DNA of 64,000 bases from positions 186,001-250,000 of the forward strand of contig JAGFNK010000008.1 of NCBI GenBank assembly GCA_025769875.1. Direction: 5' to 3'. This document shows positions 34,984-46,707 of this stretch, one piece after another. This DNA is from Russula earlei. Lineage: Eukaryota > Basidiomycota > Agaricomycetes > Russulales > Russulaceae. The position numbers were made by a program, and so were the translations under genes. A model generated the notes under the pieces. The model did no database searches, was not told where the DNA came from, and saw nothing but the letters and a program-made list of their open reading frames with translations. The first letter of the stretch is position 1, and each line of letters begins with the position of its first letter.

Positions 34984-37900
34984 ATGTTCGGGTTTAGCCG
35001 TCCTTCGCTTATGATGAGCCATCACAATCGCACTCCAGCATTGCAGGTCCAGATAACTCAGATTGACCACTCTCTCGAATCCCCGGGCAGCCTTGACAAT
35101 GCCAGTCTGCCTAAAGCTCCCGTGCTTCGAATATATGGTGCCTCTTCACTGGGAAAGAAATGCTGCGTTCACATTCACCAAGTCTATCCATACTTTTTCG
35201 TGGAGTACACCGGAAGATGGACCCTGGTAGCGGTGAGCAAAAAGCACGAGTTGTCATGGACCCTGCCGAGCTGATGAGCCCATCAGTGAGACGCTACATC
35301 ACTCGGTTGACTGATTCACTTAATTACGCTATTGCTCTCTCTCTCAAACGCAACCCCCAATCGCTCAAGTCGCGTTACGTCCGCGCCATGATTTTAGTCA
35401 AGGGAATCCACTTTTATGGATTTAATGCCAGCTACTCCCCTTTTCTGAAGATTCATATCGTTGATCCCGCGCTGGTGAGTCGGGCTGTCGCCATCATGCA
35501 GTCAGGTTCTGTCATGGGGACGCCCTTCCACACGTTTGAAAGCCATCTGAGCTATGTCCTCCAATTTCTCTGTGATTTCGGTCTCTATGGTTGTGGCTGG
35601 GTACAATTAGAAGATGTTTGGCAGCGCGGAGCGGATGAGGACGTGGAGGACACGTCATCTGGTCCTTCCTTCCAATCGTCCGCTTACTATCGCCAATCTC
35701 GGATGGCGCTTGAGTTCGACACGGTAGCCCCTCTCATCATGAATCGTCAAAATGTCTCGCCACGCTACCTGCATCACAAACTAGTCATTCCGCAACCCCA
35801 ACCATCTTCCGAACCTTTGGTTCTTGGAGTGCGTGAGCTCTGGGAGGATGAACGTCGTCGTCGGATTGCAGCCGGACTACCACCATCGCCTGATCTACCA
35901 CAAGACCCAAGCGCAAACTCTCGAGGAAACGGCGGTGGGTGGGTAGCTGAAGCGCGCTGGTGGGACCAACTCAGGCAGAGGATAGAAAGGGAGAGAGACG
36001 TGCAAGTCAAAGTTAAGGATTCCGGCTGGGAGAAATGGATCATGACTACCTTTGAGAGTGTGGAAGCACTCTGGGAAGACAGATACCGTGTCTGGAAGCC
36101 CAACCGCGGAGCGCAGGAACAGAATCCCTACCAAGACTTGATTGGACCTTCTCAACAGGACGTCAAGCCGGTCAACCAAAGCTCCGTCGAAGTTGATGAA
36201 CAGTTGCTTCTTAGCCAAGAGATTCTCCCTGTCGAAGAACAAGGAGATGCACAAGAAACAAACCTTCGCTGTTGATGACAAGGACCATTTAACGGACGAT
36301 GACCAGGCGGAAGATGCTGACACTCTGAACGATATTCACCCAGACGGGCATTCTCCGCATGGGACATCCCAACCACCGCAAGAATATCACTTGTACGGCG
36401 CGCCGATCAGTTGACCACGTCCCATCTCTGATAAGTATAGGATCAACCCAGTTTCATCACAGCAGTCAAATGCGGGAGGATCAGTGACTCCTCGCAACAG
36501 ACGAAGGGCGGAAGTCGCGGAGTGAGCATAATGATTGAGTTATTGGGTTGAGTTGACCGCCACTATTAGATATAGCCTCACCCCGTCTTCCAGAGGTCGA
36601 TCGGGACAGGCAAAGTGGGCCATATTCTTTGTCCTTCATGTTCTAAAAAATTTGACCCTCCCAATAGAACCCCTGTTTTTCTTCTCAGACAGGTTCAATT
36701 TGCGAATAGGTGAGCTAGTTTATGCACCAATTCAACAATAAATGGACTTGAATGCAAGGACGCCGCAAAACACGTCATATCGTTGGACAGAGGCAGAGAG
36801 ACTGGCAATTCAGGAAGACCAGTCGAACTTCAAGGCTTCGCTCGTGGCAAGTAAACGATTGTAAGTCTCTGATGGGAACTGTATCTGTATCTTGCGCATA
36901 TTCGGACCTCGTTTCAGGCGTGGATCCCAGTCTCCCTGAGGCCACTGAGCATTTCTTTTTGCCCACATCTTCGGAAGAGGAGGAAAGGCCCCACGCTTCT
37001 GATACTGCATTCAAGATACCTCGCACTCATGACACCGATCAAAATGTTCCTCGCTTACAGCTTGACGCTGACGAGAGTACCCAAGGGGTCCCGAAGGCAT
37101 GGTTCGGTGATGGCGAACAGAGGCCACCGAAGAGACGCAGAATTGCAGCTGAGGAAAATACCCAGGACCTGGTGCCAAGGCATGGCCTTTTCTCCAACAC
37201 CCTCACAAAAAGTGGGACCGTATTTGGCACTCAGGGTCCGCTTGTAGTTTTCCACCCGAAGCCAAGAAGGAGATCAAGAATGCTTTTGTTTATGCCATCC
37301 CACCCCCTCCAGCATCTGAGTCATTGTCTAATCTAGAGTCTTATGGCCTCCCAAGCAAAGTATATCAAGATCCACACTACTCGAAGGCAGACGGACGTGC
37401 CCGAAAGGCCCTTGGGAGTTCGCGGGTCTGGTCTATCGCCTCAAGAAAGGAGACGGGCTCAGTGTTCTGGAAGAATGGGAGCCGTCATCGGCTGCAGAGC
37501 CACTGGAGAAGGAAGCACCCGCTGAAGACAGAAACGTCTTTCAGGACAGATTCGACCGGACTGGCGTGGGTGGTTGGGAATATGCAAGCGCACCGCCAAG
37601 GGTGAGAGAGGTACAGAGGTGGTTGACGTCCACGACACGAGCGCCACTCCGTGAGAAACCACAAGCTCGGTCCCAGGCATGCGGAGTCGTTTGGCCTCTG
37701 CAAAACCATTCCGCTGACGCACAGCTTAGATTGATGGCGTAACTCAAGCAGGTACCTATGGCTTCAGTGATACTCCACCAGCGCAAGGAGCGGCATCCGG
37801 TGTCCGAGGGAAGCAAACTATGACCCTGTTTGCGCTTGAGGTCTTTGGTGCGTAAATGTTGGAAGAATCGATCTGGTGGCATTTCGGGTTAACGCGTTCG

Positions 37901-40900
37901 AGGACAGCTCCATCTCGTGGGGAGCTGCGCCCAGATCCTCGTGCCGATCCGTTGGCGGCAATTTTCTACTCATTCCAGGACTCGGGCGTTGAGCCAAACT
38001 CATCCAACGTACGAAAGGGCGTCATTACCGTTCTGAATGCGCCGCTGGACCCACGGAGATTGGGCGACATACCAAGTCAAGTTGTTGCTTCGGAATTGGA
38101 CCTGCTGCACACGGTAGCGGATCTTGTGGTAGACCTTGATCCTGATATCATCTCTGGTTGGGAGGTCCAGAGCTCGTCCTGGGGTTACCTTGGCGCCAGA
38201 GGGCAGCACTATGGTCCGTGATTAAGACAACTACGTCCAATACCATGGTAACAACTAATTCCCAGGTCTCGATATTGAGGAGTTGATCTCTCGTGCCCCC
38301 GCACGAGCATCTTCGAACAGCAGCGATCAATGGAGCATACGACACACGTCGACATTCCGGGTGGCGGGACGGCATGTCCTAAACTTGTGGAGAATCATGC
38401 GCGCGGAACTGGAGTTGAGCATGTATACTCTCGAGAACACCGTGTTCCACCTGCTTCGTCGACGGTATGCAGTTTCTCCGTCGAGAGTCTCTCTGCTGAC
38501 TTTGACCAGGATCCCCAAATATGCACCTTCCACACTTACGGAGTGGTACAACAGCCCCGTTCCGGCGCACAGGGCACGGCTGCTCCATCATTTGTTGGGA
38601 CACGCCGTCCTCGTCTTGGAAATGCTCGATGCCGCGGACATCGTCGCGAAAACTGCGTGAGCAGCAATCTAGTTGGGGTTGTCAGGGCATGAGCTCATCA
38701 CAAACATCAGAGAGTTTGCTCGGGTCTTCGGGGTCGACTTTTTCTCTGTCATCAGTCGCGGCTCGCAGTTCAAAGTCGAATCATTCATGTTCCGCATCGC
38801 GAAACCGGAAAGCTTTGTCTTGCGGTCGCCGAACAAACGCGAGGTGACTTGACACGTTTCGTGTTGAAAAATATGTGGTCCTGAACACTCCATCTTCGCA
38901 GGTTGGCACGCAAAACGCGGCCGAATGTATGCCCTTGATCATGGAGCCGTTGTCTGCCTTTTATAACAGCCCTCTCGTCGTATTGGATTTCCAGTCGCTT
39001 TATCCCTCCGTTATGGTCGCCTACAACTACTGTTATTCGACCTGCCTTGGTCGAATCACGCCTTTCAAGGGTCAGTATAAGTTCGGCGTTTCGGAAACCA
39101 ATCTTCCTCCTGGCCTACTGGCGACTCTGCACGATCATATCACCGGTAATAAAGAAACAGACTGATCATGGATATATACGTCTCACATGAATTCACAGTT
39201 GCCCCCAACGGTATCATGTATGTCAAACCCGAGGTGCGAAGGGGTCTGTTAGGACGGATGCTCACGGAGCTACTGGATACTCGAGTCATGGTAAAGTCAG
39301 CCATGAAGCGTGCGCATGATAACAAGGCGAGTATAGCCGAGTTCCTTTTCCACGCACCTCTTTTTGAATTCGTTTCCTCAGACTCTGACCAAGATCCTCG
39401 ATGCGCGTCAGCTGGGATTGAAGTATATCGCCAACGTGACGTACGGATACACGAGCGCGACATTCTCGGGCAGAATGCCCGCTGTGGAGATCGCGGATAG
39501 CATCGTTCAGAGCGGCAGAGAGACCCTGGAGAAAGTGCGTCGGTCTCGAGATGCCTCGACGCTTGGATGTGAGCCTGACGGACATACCTTACAGGCGATC
39601 AAGTTCATCGAGACGAATGAGAAATGGGGCGCTCGTGTAGTTTATGGCGATACGGATTCCTTGTTCGTATATCTGAGCGGGAAGACGAAGGAGCAAGCGT
39701 TCCGGATCGGCTACGATATCGCAGATGCGGTAACACGACAGAACCCCGTTCCCATCAAGCTCAAGTTCGAAAAGGTCCGTATATTGGGTGTTACGGACTC
39801 GATGGTCCTTACTTTCATTTAGGTTTACCTGCCTTGTGTCCTCATGGCGAAGAAGCGATATGTTGGTTTCAAATACGAGAGCCCGGATGACACCGAGCCT
39901 GTGTTTGATGCCAAGGGTATCGAAACAGTCCGGAGAGACGGTGTTCCCGCACAAAGGAAAATGACAGAGACCGCGTTGAAGTAAACTTTTCCAACAAACT
40001 TTTCCGGACGGGCAAAATGACGATTGATTAGAATATTATTTCGAACTCAAGACTTGAGCGACGTCAAGCGGTACTGTTATAGATCTTGGTTGAAGATCTT
40101 AGAGAACAAGGTGTCGATCCAGGATTTCATATTTGCACGGGAAGTCAGAATGGGCACATACAGGTGCGCGTTATCGGACTGATGATTCAAAGTGAAATGA
40201 TGGTCTCTCCAGCGATAAGGTTCCTCCACCCCCCGGAGTGATCGTCGCAGCTCGAAGACAGCTCGAAGATCCGAATAATGAAGCGCAGTATGGCGATCGC
40301 ATACCCTACGTCATAGCAAGAGGCGCACCGCATGAGCGATTGGTTGACCGTGCCGTGGCTCCAGAAGAGCTCTTGGATGGGTTTGTAGGAAAGTATGTTG
40401 ACGCGCAATTATTCATTCCCCTTTCCTAGAGAAAAGCAGCTCGATGGGTCTTACTATATCTCGAGGGTCCTGGTCCCACCGCTAGAGCGCATATTCAACC
40501 TTGTGGGTGCCGATGTGAGGGGCTGGTATGAAGAGATGCCGAGAAGGATTCGCGCGGACGGTGTCGACGCTTCGTTGACATCTCCGGAGAAGCCCAAGGG
40601 ACCAATGACGCCCGGCGGCCGCTTAAGAATAGAAGAGCATTTCCGCAACAGCCAGTGCATTCTCTGTAGGTCGTTCAGCGACGAAGGTGAGCGTCACTTC
40701 ATGTGTGCTTCGCGTACACTACATCCTTCATCAGGATTGTGTGAACGTTGCTGCGCGACTCCAGCGGAGACCATCTCCGGACTTCTTTCGCAGGTCCGCA
40801 TCGCAGAAAAAGGAATAAAAGCGGCACACGACGTCTGCGCGACGTGTACCCAGTCGGAGCCGTTGGAGCCTGTGAGATGCGTCTCTCTGGACTGTCCATG

Positions 40901-41066
40901 GCTATTTCAGCGAAAGAAGGTCGAACAACAAGGAGAAGAAACGGGGCTATTGCAAGAATTGATTCAAGCCCTGGACCTAGGAGACGGTATAAAGCCGGAG
41001 AGGCACGACAACGCGAACGAAGGAGCCCAAGACGATGAGGTGCATCCGGTTCAATGGATGATATAG
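34984..41066 (+). CDS. REV3: DNA polymerase zeta catalytic subunit Rev3
   Basis: The B-family polymerase for translesion synthesis, with Rev7 and Pol delta accessory subunits. The N-terminus reads LQVQITQIDHSLESPGSLDN and VHIHQVYPYFFVEYTG, then VRRYITRLTDSLNYAIALSL and ILVKGIHFYGFNASYSPFLK. After a long variable middle comes YAIPPPPASESLSNLESYGL. The exonuclease-like and palm parts run from about 37800. Key motifs: DFQSLYPSVMVAYNYCYSTC (polymerase motif A), ANVTYGYTSATFSGRMPAVE and VVYGDTDSLF (motif C). The end has two cysteine clusters, CILC...CERC and CATC...CVSLDC, the second being the Fe-S site. Exons from 37902 to the stop at 41066 close cleanly; one intron (39327-39381) needs a GC donor. 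At 37390-37415 two one-base insertions separate YSKAD, DVPERP and WEFAGLVYRL. Exon limits at 35200-37300 are uncertain. Confidence 0.9.
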
Positions 41067-41348
41067 GCGACGGAATATTGCTTGCCGCCCAAAGATGCAA
41101 ATTTTATCTGGACGAAAAGGTGGAGAGAGGCGATGACGCCTACGGCATACAGTATCTATGGTAGTTGAGGCCAAACAAAGGAATTGATTTCCTGAGGCTC
41201 GTGTGAGGTGCCATGTTTAAAGTACTTGGGAAACATACGGTCAACGAGTAAAAGGAAGAGGCGGCAGGTGTGAGGATGCAGAATCACTCCATACACCGCT
41301 ATGATAAGGTCTATATCTGAACCAGCGAGGCCGGTTTCTCTCCACATC

Positions 41349-42162
41349 CTACACAACGACCACAGCCGCTAGACTGTTTGATATGCCCCAGGTGCAGAAG
41401 GCGGAATACCTGCGACGGGATGATCGGCTGCTGGCCTTTGGATGTCTGACTCGACGGTTTGGTATCCCTCCCTTCCGCTTGAGGTGAAGCCTCCGGGCAT
41501 GGCCCACACTGCTCGTGTTGTAAATTATGAGACACCGCGGAACCTGTAGTTGCGACTTACCTGTCGTGCTACCAAAGTCTGCGCCACTGATGCTGATGCC
41601 AGCAACTCCTCTGGTTCTCAGGGTCCCTGCAAAGGCGAGGAATGTTGGAACCTTGTGGAAGGGTTGGCGTTTGCAGAAAGAAAGAAAAAAAAAAAGAGAG
41701 GAGGGACGAAATAAAAGGACTGCGCGAGCAGGGATTCACCTTGAGAACCAGAATTAGGATGCTAACCAGCCTTCCAAGAACGCTTTGTCCGTTTTCGGTG
41801 AACCAGATGATGTCGAATATGACAGAAGCTCCAAGAAAACCTGAGAACTGCGGTGGCTCGTTCAGAAGAGGCGGAAAGTCAGTCAGTCGGGGAGGGGGGG
41901 ACAACGCGAGCGTACCGCTTGAAGCGAGCGAGGGGCGACTTCTTGACTTTCTTGTACATACAAGCCAAAGAGAAAGATGGGCAAGTTGTATGCAGGGGAA
42001 TTGAATGGGCTGATGGTGAAGGAGAGCACCTGGTCGGTAGGTAAGCATAAGCGCGAGAGCTGGGGAACGACGACGACCCGCGGGAAAGAAGCGTGAACAA
42101 AATCGTACCGTTTCGACAAAGATCAGTTTTGAGGCATCTAACCCCTGGACAAAGTCAGCCAT
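41349..42162 (-). CDS. Small membrane protein related to AGTRAP
   Basis: Six exons on the minus strand (42162-42109, 42029-41916, 41847-41740, 41651-41561, 41508-41410, 41368-41349) encode 161 aa. The layout resembles angiotensin II receptor-associated protein (AGTRAP). After MADFVQGLDASKLIFVET come hydrophobic segments NLPIFLFGLYVQESQ, FSGFLGASVIFDIIWFTENG, LGRLVSILILVLK and PTFLAFAGTLRTRG. A short soluble tail WAMPGGFTSSGREGYQ is followed by a hydrophobic end. Three to four membrane helices are likely. In animals AGTRAP binds an angiotensin receptor; that receptor does not exist in fungi, so the role here is unknown. Divergent from DPH7 (118 bp between ATGs). Confidence 0.75.
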
Positions 42163-42280
42163 GAGGAGATCACGCTCGATTGCTGGTGAAGGTGAAGAAA
42201 TGAATGGACTGGACTGCGGGGACGCGCGCTCGACGGTTGATTGACGCCCAGTGGTGCATGCATGACCGGCCCGAGGAGAC

Positions 42281-43785
42281 ATGCACTTTGCCGCCATCGA
42301 CACCGTCCTACCAGCCGATTCTGTCGAATTTTGCCCTCATCCAGACGCGTCCAACATCCTCGTATGCGGCACGTACAAACTACAGGACAAGGATACTCAA
42401 CAGTCCCGTCCCATTCCACCCTCCGAGTCCCAGTTGCCGTCCTCCGGTCCTGCTGCCGTCGGCCAAGTCCGGACGGGCCAATGTCTCGTCTATGGAGTGG
42501 ATTCCTCCCCGGGGGAGGACATCGCTGTGTGCGTGCGCGGCGGCCATTCCCTCTCCGTCGTCTGCGAATCCAAAAAAAAAAACTCAGAGAAAACCTACTT
42601 TTCAGCTCCAAGATTCAGGAGATATCCCTTCCCGCGGTCCTGGATCTAAAATGGTGAGAGACTTGGTCCGGGCTGAGGTATGCTGTATGAGAGATCGAAG
42701 ATCCCTCAGGTGTCACACGACGCCGAGTCGTCGGCCGTTGATAGCGGTCGCCTGCGCTGAGGGTTGCGTGGATCTGTTCGAGTGGGAGTTGGAGCAAGTT
42801 TCGTACGGCCTCCCGCCGCTCCTCCCGTCTGTCCTCTCATACCCCAACGGTTCGACGTAGAAACAACTGCGCAATGCCGGCTCCCTGCGCGTGGCACCGT
42901 CTCATGTCTTGTGCCTGTCTCTCGACTGGTCCAACAGGAGGACGCCGACGAGGTACGAGCCCCCTTCGTATATATATGTCTGCGGTTCGTGACCGAATGA
43001 ACTGAACAGCGCCGCGGGATCTTTGGTCGTGTCTCTCTCCGACGGCACCGTATCGTTGCTTGAACCCGATCAGATCGGCCAACTCGTGGTCTCGAGTGCT
43101 TGGTCCGCCCACGCCTACGAGCCGTGGTGCGTCGCGTGGAGTTGCTGGGACACCAACATCATCTATTCCGGTGCGGGAGTAAGACAAAAATTCTTCTGTC
43201 AGCGCCTCCTGACCTCCTGTGACAAGGAGGGGACGACTTACAGCTCAAGGTGTGGGATGTGCGACGAGGATTCGAGCAGCCGATCATCACCAATAAGAGG
43301 TGCGTTGCTTCCGATCGCCTGCCTATGATCCCTGTCGAGTGTGCCGTTCTAGGTTCGACGCCGGTGTGACTTGTATTCAAAGCCATCCAAACGTCGAGCA
43401 TCTCATCGCCGTTGGCAGTTACGACGCCACTGTCCGACTGTTCGATTCCCGAATGCCCCTTACGCCGCTTGCCCTGGCGGGTGTCGGAGGTGGTGCTTGG
43501 AGGGTGAAGTGGCATCCTTCTCCATCACGAACTCAGGACCTTCTAGTGGCGGCGATGCACGACGGTTTCAAGGTTGTGAGCTTTCACAACGTTGGACATC
43601 AAACGGATCCTCCCTCCGACGCAAATGGTAAAAACTGGGAAATCGTAAAGAGGTATGATGAACACGAGTCCCTTGCATACGGTGTCGACTGGTCCAATGA
43701 ATCCTGGCAGGGCAGTCAATCTGTCCCAACATTGATAGCGAGCGCATCATTTTATGACCATGCTCTGCACCTCTGGCGGGGTTAA
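42281..43785 (+). CDS. DPH7: Diphthine methylesterase Dph7 (WD40)
   Basis: Dph7 removes the methyl ester from methylated diphthine during diphthamide synthesis on elongation factor 2, acting in the cytosol. Exons 42281-42528, 42606-42653, 42710-42797, 42861-42952, 43010-43170, 43230-43299 and 43353-43785 give 379 aa. WD40 blades are visible: AADSVEFCPHPDASNILVCG, SKIQEISLPAVLDLKW, RRPLIAVACAEGCVDLFEWE, VLCLSLDWSN, PWCVAWSCWDTNIIYSG with DDLQLKVWDVRRG, VTCIQSHPNVEHLIAVGSYD, WRVKWHPSPS and YGVDWSNESWQG, closing with ASFYDHALHLWRG. Its last 270 coding bases plus about 100 bases of 3' flank are duplicated at 48654-49014. Confidence 0.92.
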
Positions 43786-44239
43786 CGTGAAGACGAATCT
43801 GGTTTATGAATGTACTACTACAGGCAGTATGAAGTGTCGTACTACGACGATTGCAATTTCAAACTGTTGAGTGTACTGCAGTAGCGACATATGAATGAAT
43901 TCAGGCCCATACAAATGCTTGGGGCCCCAAAAGAGGGTGGCTGGTTTAAAGGGAAACGACACAAGTCGACATTGTAAAGTATGATATGGGCTGGCAATCA
44001 CCGCTAGACACGCCAATTATTTGGGTTTTCATTGAACCGAAAAGGTTGCGTCGCACTCCAAATGGCAACCTATCCCCAGCACCATTGGGCCAAGGTGCTG
44101 GGGGAATTGCTCCCATGTCTTGCGCCAATCCAGCCGGGGTTGGACCTAGAAGGGTGGGGGAGAAGGCACCACCTAATTGGATATCGTTTGTGACGATGAA
44201 ATGATGAGGTACAGGGATGTGGAACAACTCCAAAGATCA
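43786..44239. other. 3' flank of DPH7, no gene recognised
   Basis: About 450 bp between the DPH7 stop and the inverted repeat. The first roughly 100 bp reappear near 48920-49014 beside the DPH7 fragment. Beyond that no coding or structural signal is recognised. Confidence 0.5.
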
Positions 44240-44456
44240 CACAACAGTGGCCAAGATGCCCCTAGGACAAATGGCTTGCATAGTGAGCATAGTGCCCCAA
44301 GCTTGTGCTGCTGAACAATGGTGTTGCCACACTGAATACTGCTTTGCTGATCAGCAGTATTCAGTGTGGCAACACCATTGTTCAGCAGCACAAGCTTGGG
44401 GCACTATGCTCACTATGCAAGCCATTTGTCCTAGGGGCATTTTGGCCACTGTTGTG
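44240..44456. repeat. Near-perfect inverted repeat, 104-bp arms and 9-nt loop
   Basis: The left arm 44240-44343 is the reverse complement of the right arm 44353-44456, with one clear mismatch (the G at 44255). The loop is 44344-44352. The centre is itself palindromic (TGCTGATCAGCA). No open frame of interest and no obvious target-site duplication flank it. It could be a foldback element or MITE-like relic, or a hairpin transcript source feeding Dicer. The near-identity of the arms implies recent origin or ongoing conversion between them. Confidence 0.95.
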
Positions 44457-45289
44457 CATAAAGTTGCCACCACGGATCCACTAGAGAGCTGTCTCGCGGT
44501 GACAAATCCCCTCATGAGTTCCTGGTCATGTCCCAATGACTGGAGGCGGAAGCGCACAGCTCACCCAGCTTCTTGACAAGAGCACGTCGGCTCATGCCCG
44601 GTTTTCCTGTCTTCTCTAGAGCCAGCGGGAGTGAGGACATAGAGGAGAGGCAGTCCTCGAGCGAAGCCTGGAGCGCAGAGAGAGCGGTTGAGCGCGACAG
44701 GGCTGCATTGGAACAAGATTGAACGAGCGTGTTGAGAGTCTTATTAGACCCCACGAATTACGCACTGTGAGGGATCCGTGGCGAATTCCAGCTCCTCCGC
44801 CTCCGGTTCAGCGAAGGAACCGGCTTCAGCCTTTGCGGGCGACAACACGTCCCTCCTGAACTGCATCGCGTGCTCCTCCGAGAGGCCCCAACACACGAAG
44901 CTGCCGTTGTGAAGCTGCCGTCATTGAAGACGGAGACCTCGCCCTCGCGCCGCCCCCTCGCCAGTGCCAGAGCCACCGTTGGGTGCGGCACTGCCGCTGC
45001 CATCGTCACCCCCATCGCTGCCAATTGCTCCACCTCGGCACCCAGTACGCATCGTGCAGAGGGCGCGCGGTCGACGGCAGCCGCGTGCGCAGACGCGTCA
45101 AGAGGTAGCGCTCGGCAGTCGCGAGCGTCGAGATGGGCTGTATCTCGCTCTGTGTCGGTTTGGGGGTTGACGCGGATCGACAGCGAGTCGAACGCGGTGC
45201 GGTGCAGCGAGGTGTGGACCTTGGGCTTGAAGGATAACGGGCCCTGTGGCGGTGGAGTGGGCGGCGGCGGAGTCGACGACTCACGCACT
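44457..45289. other. Unassigned fragments inside the island
   Basis: The minus strand has two frames with partly coding composition. One at 44754-44512 is Ser/Leu/Ala-rich (ALSRSTALSALQASLEDCL, LVKKLGELCASASS). One at 45270-45160 contains FKPKVHTSLHRTAFDSLSIR and is fused to the end of the HAMP relic. No domain is recognised and the frames do not join, so these look like pieces of other genes rather than a working one. Confidence 0.4.
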
Positions 45290-46226
45290 CGGGTGGTCAA
45301 ATTGCCGGCCATCGTGTTGATTGACATTCCTTTGGAGAGAAAAGGTGACGTCAAATGACTGAACACGAGGCGAGGGAATGACCTACATGATTTCTTGCCA
45401 GATTCTGAACATTGCCGACTTCAGCTCGCACGCCCAATTTGCCTTCCGTACCCACATCACAGCCATGAGGTCGGCGCAGTCCTAGCTCATTGCCCTCTCA
45501 GAGGCAGATGCTCGCGCAACCTTTTTAACCTCCGAGGCGAAGAATTCCAACTGGTCAATCATGTCGTTGATCGTATTCACCAGGTGACGGATTTCTCCAG
45601 AAACAGATACGCCAGTCACTTTTTGGGTCAGATCTCCTCGAGCGACGGCGGTCTGAGAGGGCATCGTCATTTCTAGTGAAAACCATGTATGAACCTCAAC
45701 TCACCGTAGCCACAGCAATGGTTCGGACTTGTAGAGTCAACTGCACTCATCCATCAGAAAAACAGGCTGATAAGGAAAGAATCGCCTGTGTCCAACTCAC
45801 GTTAGCCGCCATCACGTTTACTCGGTCAGATAAAGCCGTGACGTCAGTCCCAGGAAGTTCTTTGACGTGATACGGACAAACGATACACAATCCACCGACG
45901 TTCGTCACGTTTGCCTGGCCGCCCAGACGACCCTCCGTTCCGACCTCGTGTACAACTCGAGTAACCTCATCAGCGAAGACACTCAAGCTCTCCGTCATCC
46001 CGTTTACGTTTCCTTGAGGTCAAGCATTTCACCACAGACGTCAACTGCGACCTTCTTTGTCAAGTCTCTGCTCGCTACAGCCTTCGTTACCTCGGCGATC
46101 GAGCGCACTTGGTTTGTCAAATTCATGGCCATCAAGTTTACGTTGTCGGTCAAGACCTGGATGCCCGATGAGCGCACTGCTTGTGAGGTGGTGCACAATC
46201 GTCCGACTGACCTTCCACATGCCCTG
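45290..46226 (-). pseudogene. HAMP-repeat relic of a NIK1-type (group III) hybrid histidine kinase
   Basis: Group III kinases sense osmotic stress through many HAMP repeats, then a kinase and a receiver domain. Reading leftwards, the remnants are [20 protein letters not shown] and [18 protein letters not shown] with EMLDLK, then NGMTESLSVFADEVTRVV and GTEGRLGGQANVTNVGG, then VNVMAAN, then [19 protein letters not shown] and [20 protein letters not shown], then GTEGKLGV and MSINTMAGNLTT. The kinase and receiver domains are absent. A base is missing before NGMTES (frame break near 46008), one repeat ends in a premature stop after [10 protein letters not shown], and unrelated bases interrupt KKVAR/EVGTEG. 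Decayed and truncated. Confidence 0.8.
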
Positions 46227-46532
46227 CCCGTCTGATTCCGCCTCGGGGTGCATGCTCATCGCGATGGCCGGCGCAATCATCTCTTCCTTTATCAGATCCT
46301 CTTTCCTCTCACATTCCTCGGTCATCTCGATGTCGGGAACGGCGCGACCTTCGGAGAGCGCGAGCGCCTGCTGCAGGTCCGCCTCTTCACCTTCGTCGGT
46401 GGCGGCCGCCGGCTGAGAAGGTTGCGCTGGCGCACCGTCTGGACCAGCCGCTGCTGGCGCAGCTGCACCCGGTGGCGGTTGGGGCGGGGCGTCGGCAGCT
46501 ACCTGCCGCGCCGCCTCCTCTTCCATGGACAT
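46227..46532 (-). pseudogene. RPN10 C-terminal relic joined to the HAMP relic
   Basis: Rpn10 is the ubiquitin receptor of the 26S proteasome. This exon starts after a good acceptor (CTCTGCAG) and reads MSMEEEAARQVAADAPPQPP, then an Ala/Pro linker, the UIM-like DLQQALALSEG, an acidic stretch, and [12 protein letters not shown], the usual Rpn10 end. The N-terminal VWA domain is absent upstream; that DNA is intergenic before the next gene at 46708. In the same frame it continues into GQGMWK, the start of a HAMP repeat. The result is a chimeric open frame, more likely a rearrangement scar than a working gene. Confidence 0.7.
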
Positions 46533-46707
46533 CTGCAGAGATTGTCTTTCGTGTTTTTTTTTTTGTTCGTATGCTGAGTTTCGTTGTCGGGTCGGGTCGG
46601 GAGGATGGAGGATGTACCATTTGTTGGTCACGTGCGTGTCTTGGACGATTTTGTTTGCCACTTCACGAATTTGCCACTTTCATCTACAACGCTCAACTCA
46701 AGCAACA

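Noticed and set aside
35205..35290. Apparent one-base loss in REV3 after VEYTG
   Set aside because: A 44-nt intron (35227-35270) also restores the frame to the PSVRRYI block, so an indel is not required.
37200..37270. Second apparent frame slip in REV3 before KEIKNAFVYAIPPPP
   Set aside because: A 47-nt intron (37220-37266) in phase 0 explains it.
44217..44576. 119-codon frame running through the inverted repeat
   Set aside because: Both strands give mirrored frames because of the palindrome; there is no start context or domain.
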